From positions 1 to 28,460 of the forward strand of contig JADRCO010000673.1 of the NCBI GenBank assembly GCA_021464525.1: a stretch of DNA of 28,460 nucleotides, given 5' to 3'. This stretch comes from Rhizophagus sp. LPA8_4_AMF (Eukaryota > Glomeromycota > Glomeromycetes > Glomerales > Glomeraceae). Position 1 is the stretch's first letter. Each line of letters starts with the position of its first letter. The notes below the pieces were generated by a model that searched no databases, was not told where the DNA came from, and was given only the letters and a program-made list of their open reading frames with translations. Shown piece after piece: positions 1 to 9,694 of this stretch. A program made the position numbers and the translations under genes.

Positions 1-49
1 AATCGTTCCTTTTACAGAAATTCATATCTTAAAAAGTATCATGAAAATA

Positions 50-1320
50 CGCCGCCGATGATCATATTGGTATACAGCATTTTTTGCGTAATCCATCTAG
101 ACGCCTAAAACAAATATATGGAAGCTCATTTCCATCGGCTGTTAAAACGCGAAAAAGGAAATGTACACGTGACATCTGGCCAAAATTATGTATGTGTTCG
201 GCCAAAGATCTGCAAATTTTTTAGGGCATTATCAAACGAATTAATTAATCCTTTTCATTCTAAAAGAAACTTATCAACTCCAATGATATAACGATATCTA
301 CAGTTAAATAACTCGTTTATAAAAAGTATACTTCACCGGCTTTATGAAAAATCAAAGATTGTGAAATGATTCTTTTGTTTAAGCATGCAACGAACTGATT
401 TTATTTTCAGTAAACTTAATAAATAAATTTATAATATATAAATAACAATTTTTTGGCATATTTTAAATAATAATTTATGAAATTTAATCTAAGAAAATAT
501 GCTAACTGATGAGAATCTTTGTTACTCCATAAATACAATTATGACGGTTTTGAACTATCCATGCAGTGAATAAAATGATTTAATACTAATCCAAGTATTT
601 CAAGGCAATTTTACGCGTACGTAATTTATAAAATTTTGTAAATTTCCAAATGTATTATACAATAGTAACAACTGACCTATCGTTGATATGATATAGTTTA
701 TTGTCAATAGATCAATTGGATGAACGAAAATTACAACATTTAAAAAGATTTTATCTAAGGTCATTGTATTTAGAACAAAAGAAAGATTATATATATTTTC
801 TTTAAAGTTACCACAATGTCACTTAATTAAATGAATTTCATATTAAAAAGGTTATAGAACAAGGTGAATATGCATTGCATAAGTCATACGTAAATTTATG
901 TTATAGATTTCTTTCTAAACAATTTCTTTACCAGAACAGCAGACAGAGCGAAAAAACTTATATTCAGCATTTATTTCATATTATTCAAGATAAAAGAAAA
1001 TATTTTTTTTCAAATATTTCCCTTTTCTTCCGCCTTTCAAACTTGTTAAAATGTCAGGAAATGAAAATTCAATTGAATACTTGGCTGAAAATTCAATAAA
1101 TTTAAAAGTATATGAACGAGTATTCTAGTAATCCAGAATTGTAGCGTTTCTCCAGTTGGTTCTCAATCAAAAAAGCTTCTCTATTCATTTTTGTTATTTG
1201 ACGAAACGTCTATAAGGAAGTAAACCGAAAGGAAATATACAATATGCGAGGAAAATGGCATTTATAAAATATTATCTAATCGCGTTCATGAAATTTCTCT
1301 ATAAAAAATTCATCTAGTTA
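50..1320 (+). repeat. Left copy of a diverged segmental duplication
   Basis: This stretch aligns in the same order and orientation with 2665-3665. Anchors are gatgatcatattg (57 and 2671), tttttgcg followed by a degenerate tail (about 80 and 2695), atgcagtg (561 and 2871), tataaaattttgt (627 and 2941), and the HMG coding segment (tccagttggt at 1151 against tccgattgga at 3441). The offset is about 2,290-2,315 bp across most of the block and about 2,610 bp at the far left, so indels have accumulated. The gene inside this copy is decayed while the right copy is intact. The edges were judged by eye. Confidence 0.7.
1052..1320 (+). pseudogene. Decayed MATA-HMG-like HMG-box gene
   Basis: This is a broken relative of the intact HMG gene at 3331-3900. 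Reading from the ATG at 1052 gives MSGNENSIEYLAENSINLK, matching MAEIKSQIEFLATSLIKRL of the intact copy, until a stop at 1127-1129. The similarity then continues in shifted frames: VSPVGSQSKK against VAPIGSRSKK near 1148, RNVYKEVNRKEIYNMR against RNVRKEANRKGTHNMR near 1200-1250, and ENGIYKILSNRVHEIS against the helix-3 region ending YKTIAKRVYEIH. Between the last two blocks about 60 bp are missing, covering the intact copy's residues from about 71 to 88. At least one premature stop, two frame changes and one internal deletion make a functional product very unlikely. The family is probably a DNA-binding HMG-box factor; this copy has lost the central helices. Confidence 0.8.
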
Positions 1321-1543
1321 AAGAATTTAAACATTTTTTTAATTTATTGTTTTTATATTGATTTTTATATATTATAAATATGTCCATTAATTTCATTAAA
1401 ATTCAGAATTTGCATTTCAATTAGATTTTCCAATGAAGAAAATGAACGCGAAACATTGGCAGCAAAGTGTTGATATTTGCCATGCAACTATTTCTACCAT
1501 TTAGATTACCGAATTAGAGTTTCCTGAGTTATTTAACAAGCAA

Positions 1544-1903
1544 TATATCCGGTTCCTCGAATTATTCATGAAATAAAGGAACTGAACCTTCAGTTTTTGG
1601 ATTTTCGGATTTATTCAGTTTATATATCCAGTTCCTTCGTTGTATCCAGATTTATCATACAACAGTGTTTATATTCTTTATAATCTTGTATTAAGAAACC
1701 ATTTTGAATAAAATTTAAAACACACAAATCACGTTCAATTTATCTACTTTAGATAGTAATCATGATTATTTATTTGTCACATGGTTATTTTACGGATTAT
1801 TGCAACGCCGAAGGACATTATCATGAGTTTATATTCAGAATAGAGGTTGAAATCTGGTTTCCCGATTCGAAATACAATTCGAATAAATGAAGAACCGGAT
1901 ATA
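1544..1903. mobile_element. Possible small inverted-repeat element
   Basis: The left end reads tatatccggttc at 1544. The right end is its perfect 12-base reverse complement, gaaccggatata, at 1892-1903, with partial similarity continuing inward (tc, then ttattc). A third, direct partial copy (tatatccagttccttcg) lies near 1624. The length of 360 bp and the terminal inverted repeats suggest a MITE-like element. I see no convincing target-site duplication and no coding capacity. Confidence 0.35.
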
Positions 1904-2664
1904 ATAAATATCAAACTTAGGGGGTTTGGTTCAACTTTGACAATTTTATTATGATATTATTATTATATTAAGAAAAATATTATAATTATTAACGGGTTAT
2001 AAAATATAATATAAATTACAATTTCGCTATGACTGTATAATCTAAAAACAACAAATTGTAACCTGTGCATGTAGTATTGGATCTTATAAATCTTATAATG
2101 CATTAACTCCGTTCGATTACATAATCATATCTGCTAAAAAAGCTTTATTATATATGATAAAGATAAATTGCGTAATACAACTTCAAATCCTTTTTTTTTT
2201 AAAAAAAAAATGATTTGAGAAGAATATTTTACTAAATTTGTTCATATTAACTATTTTCCTTTGATAAGATATTTCATTTATTAAATTCCTTATTTATTAG
2301 ATTCCTTCTTTAAAAAAAAATATAAACAAAAGATGACATGACAGATAACCAATTCTAAAATGCCAAGCACTCATCGGAGTTCTTAATAATATAATATTCT
2401 TTTATGGTAGTTATTAATTTAAAACATAATCAAAGTAAAATTGATTAACCTATTAAGGATTTTGAATGAAGTTTTTTTTTGTGTGCAAAAATTCATTGTA
2501 AAATATTTTTACAAGTCATGCAAAAAAATTATTCGTTTATTTGATATGTTTCATATATGTTTGTACCAACTATGTTTAATAAGCGCATATTTCATAATAA
2601 TGAAAAATTTTTTAAATCATTGTTGTATATTCCTTTTTTAGAATTTCATAATTAAAAAAAATCT
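1904..2664. other. AT-rich intergenic DNA
   Basis: No gene is supported here. The stretch contains a T-run directly followed by an A-run near 2191-2210, which forms an A/T palindrome, and further A-runs near 2310. The 2441-2641 open frame starts at GTG and encodes only low-complexity hydrophobic sequence. Confidence 0.5.
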
Positions 2665-3665
2665 CCCCTTGATGATCATATTGTTATGTTGTACTTTTTT
2701 GCGCATTTCATTTAGGAGAAATTGTTTCACGTGATATCATACGAATTATTATTTTGAAAAAAAAAATTTTGCTTGTTAAAATTCTATTAAATTTTATTGC
2801 TGCACGAAATTAACAAACTTGTAAAAATATACCAATTAAAATTTAGGTTTATAAATCCCGTAAACCAATCATGCAGTGGGTAAAATGACTTAACATTCCC
2901 GGGATAATTTATAAAGGGTTTAACGTCCACAAATAGGATATATAAAATTTTGTTTTGGTAATTCCGAATGTATTATTATACATATATAGATTAATCGGAA
3001 AAGTTATCAATGATCACTTTAATTAGATGATTATATTATTATCGAACAATCGAACAAAATAATTTAATTAATTTACGCATAACCATTTTTGGTTATTATT
3101 TATAGTTTGTACGTTGAAAACATAAGTATTTGTATTATTTGTAGATTTCGTAAACCTCAGTACACTGTAGACGAGGTCAGTTATTGTTGCTATGATAAAT
3201 TTCATTAACCGTTTTATCGTAAAATAGATATATAAGCGCCCAAATTTATTTCATGCTTTTTTCAAAAAAAATAAAAATAAAAATAAATATTCATAAAAAT
3301 ATCCCCTAAAAACTTTTCAAAATAGTTATAATGGCAGAAATCAAATCTCAAATCGAGTTCTTGGCAACATCTCTAATTAAGAGATTAAATAGGAAAAATA
3401 TTTTTCCCCCATTACTTGATGATCCTGAATCATTCGTCGCTCCGATTGGATCAAGATCAAAAAAGCCTTTTAATTCATTTTTAATATGCAGACGAAATGT
3501 TCGCAAAGAGGCGAACAGAAAAGGAACCCATAATATGCGTGTAATAAGTAAAGTAGCCGGTATATTATGGAACAATGCAACCCTTGAAGAAAAAAATGTA
3601 TATAAAACGATAGCCAAACGCGTTTATGAAATTCATGAGTTAAGAAATTTAACTTCAATTAAAGT
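2665..3665 (+). repeat. Right copy of the segmental duplication, with intact HMG gene
   Basis: This is the partner of 50-1320; anchors are listed there. It includes the non-coding DNA upstream of the HMG gene as well as roughly the first 110 codons, so the duplicated unit was a genomic block and not a retrocopied mRNA. Similarity appears to fade after the HMG box, at about 3665, on both copies. Confidence 0.68.
3229..3236 (+). promoter_or_regulatory. Candidate TATA box of the HMG gene
   Basis: TATATAAG stands out 95 bp upstream of the ATG at 3331, followed by a GC-containing segment and an A-rich leader. Position and sequence suit a fungal core promoter, but TATA-like words are common in such AT-rich DNA. 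Confidence 0.35.
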
Positions 3666-3900
3666 TGAATTAACAGCCCAACTTCCGAAAGCACCATCTA
3701 TTTCTCGTCCACTTCCTTTACCCTCTTCATCCTCTATGCTATCCTCTATGCTTGAAACAATTGAAACAATTTCAAATTCCGATCAGCCAAATATTGGCAC
3801 GCGTTTTAATGATAATAATCAAATTATCATATTTAATTATAAGGATCCCGATGAAAAGTGTCAGTTTCTTCCATACAATGGATTCAATCATTTGTATTAG
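3331..3900 (+). CDS. MATA-HMG-like HMG-box protein
   Basis: Single-exon gene of 189 residues. Residues about 45-104 form an HMG box, a three-helix DNA-bending fold. It opens with KKPFNSFLICRRNVRKEANR, continues with RVISKVAGILWNNATLEEK and ends with YKTIAKRVYEIHE. The Pro-Phe-Asn-Ser-Phe start and the conserved Trp80 are family hallmarks. This form resembles the fungal mating-type (MATA) HMG class, which is expanded in arbuscular mycorrhizal fungi; the family placement is from memory. The C-terminal third is Ser/Pro-rich, with a short SSML-SSML duplication near 136-141, and has no recognised domain. The likely role is a sequence-specific nuclear DNA-binding factor. The ATG at 3331 is the first in frame, shortly after an A-rich leader. 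A decayed paralogue lies 2.3 kb upstream. Confidence 0.88.
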   Translation: MAEIKSQIEFLATSLIKRLNRKNIFPPLLDDPESFVAPIGSRSKKPFNSFLICRRNVRKEANRKGTHNMRVISKVAGILWNNATLEEKNVYKTIAKRVYEIHELRNLTSIKVELTAQLPKAPSISRPLPLPSSSSMLSSMLETIETISNSDQPNIGTRFNDNNQIIIFNYKDPDEKCQFLPYNGFNHLY

Positions 3901-3963
3901 TTTTATAATAGTTTTCTTTTAGTTTAAAAAATTTTATTCATTTAACAATTTTATTTTTTGCTC

Positions 3964-3969
3964 AATAAA
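3964..3969 (+). promoter_or_regulatory. Candidate polyadenylation signal
   Basis: AATAAA lies 64 bp after the stop codon of the HMG gene, preceded by T-rich sequence. This is a normal distance, but the word is frequent in this DNA. Confidence 0.35.
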
Positions 3970-4288
3970 TAACTGAAGTTGTTCACAATAATTATTATTT
4001 CTTTCTATAAAAGTGTACTGAATAAATTTCATATTTTTTAGCTCATTTGGGGGCATTTGCTGGCCAAGTGGGGTGTTTTACCGGGAATGTTTTATGTTTA
4101 CGTAAAATCTAAATTCAATAATAATGTCGACCCCTATGAGGGTAAATTTTTTAAAAAAAAAAATTTATATTTTATGATAAACAGATCAATTCTACAAATG
4201 CATTTTAATCATTATACATAATATTTAAATTTGAATAACTACAGAATTTAAAAATTTACGATTATTAAGTATTTTTAATAATATATTG

Positions 4289-4388
4289 TAGTACGGGGGT
4301 GGGCAATATCACTTATTTTTACATTGATTAATGGGTGATCCAATCACCCGTTAACCATGTAAAAATAAGTGATATTGCTCGTGTACTA
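4289..4388. mobile_element. 100-bp foldback (MITE-like) element
   Basis: A nearly complete palindrome. The arms contain a perfect 21-base inverted repeat, from gcaatatcacttatttttac at 4303 onward to its complement ending at 4378. Inner arms (gggtgat and atcaccc) pair around a loop of a few bases, and outer arms end in tagtac and gtacta. Only the GC-rich segment just inside the outer ends (ggggg on the left, cgt on the right) fails to pair. No protein is encoded. Such foldback units are typical of non-autonomous DNA transposons, though a structured RNA cannot be excluded. Confidence 0.6.
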
Positions 4389-4389
4389 T

Positions 4390-4855
4390 TTATTTTAAAA
4401 AATTTAATACGGATTAAGACTATTAAAAATTTTATCAAGGAAATACTTTTAATAATCGTAATATTACTTTTAATATGAACCAATAAAATGTTTTTTCCAA
4501 TATTATAATATTCATAACAGTGCATTACAAAATGAATAACTCCTACTATCAACAATAATAAATAATACACAGTATATACTTTATCCGATGCTATAAGCTT
4601 TAATCAAAGAAATATCTAAAATTAAATCATGTTATGACCATATGTAACCGTACGATAATATAAATTCTTATACTGTACCTAAAGGTTGTTGGTGATACAT
4701 TCATTGTTTATAATTATTTGTTGTGAAATATACTATGATCTTTCTAATTACGTACAATATGAGAAAATTCAAACTATTTCATTCAAATTTTTAGGATTTA
4801 TCTCCGTTTCTTTTTTTTCAAACTGAATGAAGTATTTATCAAATAAAAATAAATC
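4390..4855. other. AT-rich intergenic DNA
   Basis: I see no gene, only A/T-rich sequence. An open frame on the minus strand (4328-4570) overlaps the foldback element and is low-complexity. Confidence 0.45.
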
Positions 4856-4859
4856 AATA

Positions 4860-5600
4860 CGAACGGATTACTCGGCTTAAACCATTATACAGATCTATCT
4901 CAAAATTACAGGATCGACATCTCTTCCAGTCCTTCGCTGATATGCGATCACGTGCTTCAATTCGGACTTACCACATTTAAATTATCAACACGCAAAACTG
5001 GTTCCTAAAGATCGAACCAATCAACTGCCATACTGAACTTGCAGAATTAGTACAAATTTAGGCATTTTTCATGCTACCGCTAACAAAGAGAAACATAAAA
5101 AGGAACACCACCACGATCATGCAACCTATTACGATACCTGACTTTGAGACGATCCAACCTCGATTATAATCGCACTCCATTACTCGAGCTGCTTACAAAA
5201 CACCGGTGGCTCGATTTATTCTATATGTTCATATTTCCAGGTTTCTTATTTCTTTATGTGTTGGGACATTTCACCTGTTGAAAGGTTTATTATTATTACA
5301 TGATATGTATAGATAATAGAAATTTTTTCAGCGTCCGGGTTTTATTTGTAGACAGTTTTTTTTTTCATTCCATTATTTGTTTTTTTATTTGTTTTGGTTA
5401 TCGTACTTACCGTTTGGAGTCCTCAGTAAATTGTTCGTTTTATTGTTTGGGGGACAGAGGGAGCAGTGGGAGTTGAGCGGCTTCGGACGTGTTGCCGTTT
5501 AGCTAGGGGTTTCTATATATCAAGCGAGGATCTGGTAATTTGACTGGTGTCAGGTTATTGAATTAAGGTGTCATAGTCATAGTTCAATTTTTCTTTTGAA
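4860..5600 (+). mobile_element. GC-richer relic, probably a retrotransposon 3' end
   Basis: Base composition changes sharply from the AT-rich flanks. Interrupted plus-strand frames look protein-derived: KLQDRHLFQSFADMRSRAS from about 4900, then LVPKDRTNQLPY near 5000, then RRSNLDYNRTPLLELLTKHR near 5150. They are separated by stops and frame changes. Downstream, 5400-5560 is G-rich and non-coding, ending in the short tandem tcatagtcatag at about 5570. The pattern fits the last coding part and 3' tail of an old LINE-like element. No catalytic motif is visible, so the class is inferred and another transposon type is possible. Confidence 0.35.
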
Positions 5601-5609
5601 AATCATTAA

Positions 5610-7800
5610 TTACGTTGTACTCCTCCTATGTGACATATAATAAATAAATAAATAAGAGGTAAGATATTTTTTCGAACGTTCTCTTCTTAAGGAGCATTTT
5701 TGGAATAAGAATGAGCAACGTAAAATAACTGAATGTGTTCGAAATTCCTTAATATATCTTAATTTGAATAATAATATTATAGTCGTCAACATCATTTAAA
5801 TATATATTAAGGAAAAGTCCTTTGAAAGATTGGAACGACTAATAGTTTTTCATTCATCATAAACTATACACCAACTTTTTTTCTTAAAAAATGACATTAA
5901 TATCTCATTTATATAGCAATTAGGTTTGTTATCAACATGAAGCGCATCGGTGATATTAATTTCGAATATTACAGTAAAAGATAATTCCGAACTTCCAATT
6001 TATAAAAAAAAAGAACGTTAACTTGTTATAAATTATCAATGTTTGAATGTTTGAATAACGTAGCATAGGAGAAAATTTTTTATTATAGCAAAAAATTCAT
6101 GGACAACGGACATTATTTTGTGAAACAGGTACGCATAGTATATATATAGTCTCGCTCCTGGCTAATTAATTATAAATTAATTCATTTATTGGCTTTTAAG
6201 GACCTTGAAATACATATAGATAATACGCCTTTATATTCCTTGTTAATAATAAATCATATTTCAATTACGCATATAAGAAAGGATACTCTATAAAATATTT
6301 AAATATATTTTAATTATAAAATATTATAATACATGTTCATGTATATTTTGCCATGTATTTACCTTACAAGAGGATGTATTTAACAAATGATTTGAAAACG
6401 AAATGGAACATCATTTTCTTCTATAAATTCACTGTAAAGCTAATAGTCTACATTTATTATAATTATTTATTTTTAATTAAAGAAATGGACAATAGTAACA
6501 TTCTTACTTACTTCACGCTTTATCTTCAATTCACATCTTGCTCATCTTTCAATTTCAATTTTGTTATAAAAAAGTTTTATCCGTTATTTCTGTAAAAACT
6601 CTGTAAAATGAGCCTTTCACGGATCCATTCACGGAAAATGAAAACAATTCGATAAATTCCGTGATATAAGGTTATTTATTCCGGAAAAAGATGGAATATA
6701 AAAATCGGATCGACTTTTTTTACATGGTAGGAAATGACCAAACGTACACAACTAACTAACAAAAAAGGCAGTGTGTTCAAAATGAATGCGATTAATGCGA
6801 AAGAAATCAACATAATTGAGGAGAAGAGGAGGTGACAGAAAATCAGAAAAAAATTATAAAATAGGTCAGACCAAAATATACCGCAAGTAGTATGCGTGCA
6901 CAAAAAACCAAACGAAATAATTGTCGATGACAATTAATAATGAAAAAAATAATAAGTAGGAATTAATATAAAATAAAATTCTCATGATATTCAAAGTTGT
7001 AATATTGGTGTCGCTTTCTTCTGATATTCAAGACGTAATTTTATCGTTAAAATAAATTTAATTATCCATAATTTTTAAATTAAATTTGATGTTTCAAATT
7101 AATATTTTGGATAAACCAAGTTTATTGCTTTTTATTACAATAATGTCACGTTAATTACAATTAATAAAATTTATTTGATTGAATTCTATCCTCTGTTTCC
7201 CGTCTTTATTATAAAAAATAAAAAATAAAGTAAATAAAAAATAAAAAACTTAACTCTATTAATTAAATAAATAAAAAGTAAAAATCGAGAGTAAATTTAA
7301 AGGAAATAACTTAAATTTTTCGGGTGAAATAAGGGTAAACCATAAATTCAATAAACAAAGGGTTTCGCAGGTGCTTATTTATGACACCCGCTAGATGTTA
7401 AATATTTGGTTTGTTCATTCTATAATCTAAGGCGAACTTCTTTTTTTTTTTGTCTAAATTATGTACAAAATTTTTAATTTAAAAATATTTAATTAAAAAA
7501 AAAGACGCATTTTCTATAAATCTGGTTTCACAAACATTCTCTGGCATTATCTATTAACATTAGTTTGATTATTTGTTTTTGAGTAAGAATAAAAAATTCG
7601 GTTCTTTAAATCGGGATTCAGCTTTGTAAAATTTGAGGGTTAAGGTCAATTAAGGTGGTGTAAAATATCTTCGCCCTTGATATTAACGGAATGTGCTGTC
7701 TAATATAAGTTATCGAAATCTTTTTTGTAGAATAAAAGGGAAGTTAAAGTTTATAATTACATTGTAAATTGATAAATAAGAAAATAGTCACTTACACGTA
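5610..7800. other. Long AT-rich intergenic stretch
   Basis: I find no supportable gene. Contents include A/T-only microsatellite-like sequence near 7205-7280 (aataaaaaataaa type), a T-run near 7441-7452, and a small AT palindrome near 6164-6182. The apparent hydrophobic minus-strand frame at 6676-6933 lacks an ATG start. Confidence 0.5.
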
Positions 7801-7803
7801 TAG

Positions 7804-7968
7804 TTGATTCTAAGCACTAGATTGTTTGAATGGGTTAAATTAGCGTTTGGTTGATTCTAAAAATTCGATTGTTGAATGGGTTAAATTAGTATTGATTTAT
7901 TCTAAGCACTTGGTTTGTTTGGTTGATTGTTGGTTGATTGATTGGAATTAGTGTATGGTTGATTCTAG
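7804..7968 (+). repeat. Imperfect minisatellite, about 3.3 units
   Basis: The phrase ttgattctaa (variants tttattctaa and ttgattctag) starts at 7804, 7851, 7896 and 7959, so unit lengths are 47, 45 and 63 bp. Each unit continues with a (ga)atgggttaaattag-like middle. The third unit is longer because of an inner run of ttggttgatt words. Unit divergence suggests an old array. Confidence 0.65.
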
Positions 7969-7972
7969 TATC

Positions 7973-8020
7973 CGATAAGTTATCAATCAGGTTACAAACC
8001 CTCATTTTGATAACTTATCG
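7973..8020. repeat. Perfect 14-bp hairpin next to the minisatellite
   Basis: cgataagttatcaa at 7973-7986 and its exact complement ttgataacttatcg at 8007-8020 flank a 20-base loop. No T-run follows that would make it a bacterial-type terminator, and the setting is eukaryotic. It may be a foldback end or a structured RNA element. Confidence 0.6.
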
Positions 8021-8239
8021 TTCATTCTATAATACTCTGACTCGAGCCTGTCAACAAAAATGAAAATAAAAATAAAACTTATTATATTAAAATGTTTAGA
8101 ATAATTAATTAGAATCACCCAACAACTTTTCTTACCAGAGGAAACTCGCGAATGAAGAGCTTAAAGAGAATTCAATGAATTGGGTGTCCATTATATAGAG
8201 ACCTTGGTAGTACATAAATTAATGATAAAAACTTGTTTA

Positions 8240-8605
8240 TTGAAAAAGGAGGCTTATGACATGCTGCATCATTAAGAGATCAAATGAAATCATAGTAAGT
8301 GGATTCATAAAAAGATTTTAAATGAAGCTTTGCAGACAGGAATTCTTCTTTAGACATCCCGTAATTAGCCCCAAAAAGCCTTCTAAAAGCCAATCTATGG
8401 CTGTGACTATGCCGGCTTGTCGTAGATTTTACTGCACCTGTGAATGATCAACATATCCGGGAGATCTTTTGGCAGTGCATAGACGACAACCAAGTCGCAG
8501 CTAAGGACCAATAAGCCTGAAGAAATTTACATGGTTATGAATCGGTTGAACGTTAGGCATATCGATGTTCAACTTATTAGCCCCATTTACACAATTATGT
8601 GGAAC
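8240..8605 (-). pseudogene. Unrecognised minus-strand coding relic
   Basis: Composition is GC-richer than the flanks, and three protein-like segments follow one another on the minus strand with frame changes between them. From 8605 downward the segments are VNGANKLNIDMPNVQPIHNH, then LSCDLVVVYALPKDLPDML, then HSHRLAFRRLFGANYGMSKE continuing as EEFLSAKLHLKSFYES. A stop separates the first two. Charged and hydrophobic residues alternate as in a folded protein, but I recognise no family. A transposon-encoded protein is the most likely source in this setting. Confidence 0.35.
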
Positions 8606-8609
8606 CTAA

Positions 8610-9284
8610 CTGGTCAGTGAGTATATGTATATTTGTATAAATGGCAGGAGATAAACAAGTTATACCACTAGAATGGGGATAAATCAAAAATGATCAGCCT
8701 TAACTTATACCCTGCCACATTTTCACACGAACCAATGAATAATGTAAATCTTTTGATTGATATGATTACCATTTAAATTTCATGTGAAAATAAGATCTAA
8801 TAAAATAAAATTTTATCATCTCCCATCTATGACCAAGTTAATACACTGTGTATTTTGTTTTATTTTATTCAACATATAATTGTCTATACACGTATTTTGT
8901 TGTTAATGTATGGTACATTTACATATATTCAGTTCTATTAAAATAGACCAATTATTTTAGATTAAGGAGTTTCTTTGTTTTATCCGTACATGACTTGTTC
9001 ACTTCTTCGAGGAATTTAAAAGACTTATTCCATGCATACGTCTAAATAATTACCTCTTTGTCAACAAGGAGACCAGAATTATCCCTAATATTCATTAATA
9101 TTACTAAATAAATGTTTGAACAAAGAGGGAGTGGAGTGATCGTTTAAATCACAGGTCAATGATTTATGCTTGTTTTTCATCTCATGATTTAATGACACGC
9201 TGCATTTAAAGCCATTGTTTACGCTTTTTAAAAAGGTATTAACGATATGTAAGAAACGATGATTCATCCGTACTGGGAAAATTC
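8610..9284. other. AT-rich intergenic DNA
   Basis: No gene can be supported. The short minus-strand frame at 9085-9267 has no recognisable domain and no neighbouring exon signals that I can identify. Confidence 0.45.
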
Positions 9285-9425
9285 AGATCTGTGCATTTCT
9301 GCAGAGTCTGTTTCTGCGCAAATCTGAGGACATGCCGTTACGCGTCGCAGAAAAATTTTAAGAATTTCTGCACAGCATTAAAATTTCTCAAAAGTTCTCA
9401 AAAATGATTCTGCGAAATTCTTTAA
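9285..9425. repeat. Region of repeated TCTGC words
   Basis: The words ttctgc, tctgcg, tctgcac and the complement cgcaga or gcagaa recur at least seven times in 140 bp, in both orientations. For example, cagatctgtgcatttctgca faces tctgcgcaaatctg. This is denser in G and C than the flanks and looks like a degenerate interspersed repeat. No gene is visible. Confidence 0.45.
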
Positions 9426-9694
9426 CAATTTTATTTATTATTGTAATTATTTATTATCTCATTATATAGTATTATTTGAAATAAAATTTATGTTTTATTA
9501 AAATAGTGATCTATGCGATTATGCGATAAGTACAATTAATATATTTTAATTACTTTGGATAATTATAATTATAATTTGTGAGCAGTACTCGCCATTTTTA
9601 TTCACTTAAGACTTTGAAATAGAAACCACAAAAAAAGTAACAAACCGCGTTAATAAATGTAATAAATATAAAGAAAATTAAGAAACGACCTCAC

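Noticed and set aside
2441-2641. 66-residue Cys/Phe-rich frame
   Set aside because: It starts at GTG, is low-complexity and lies in uniformly AT-rich DNA.
6676-6933. Hydrophobic minus-strand frame that looks like a membrane protein
   Set aside because: It begins at TTG, has no ATG, no supporting splice signals and simple AT-driven composition.
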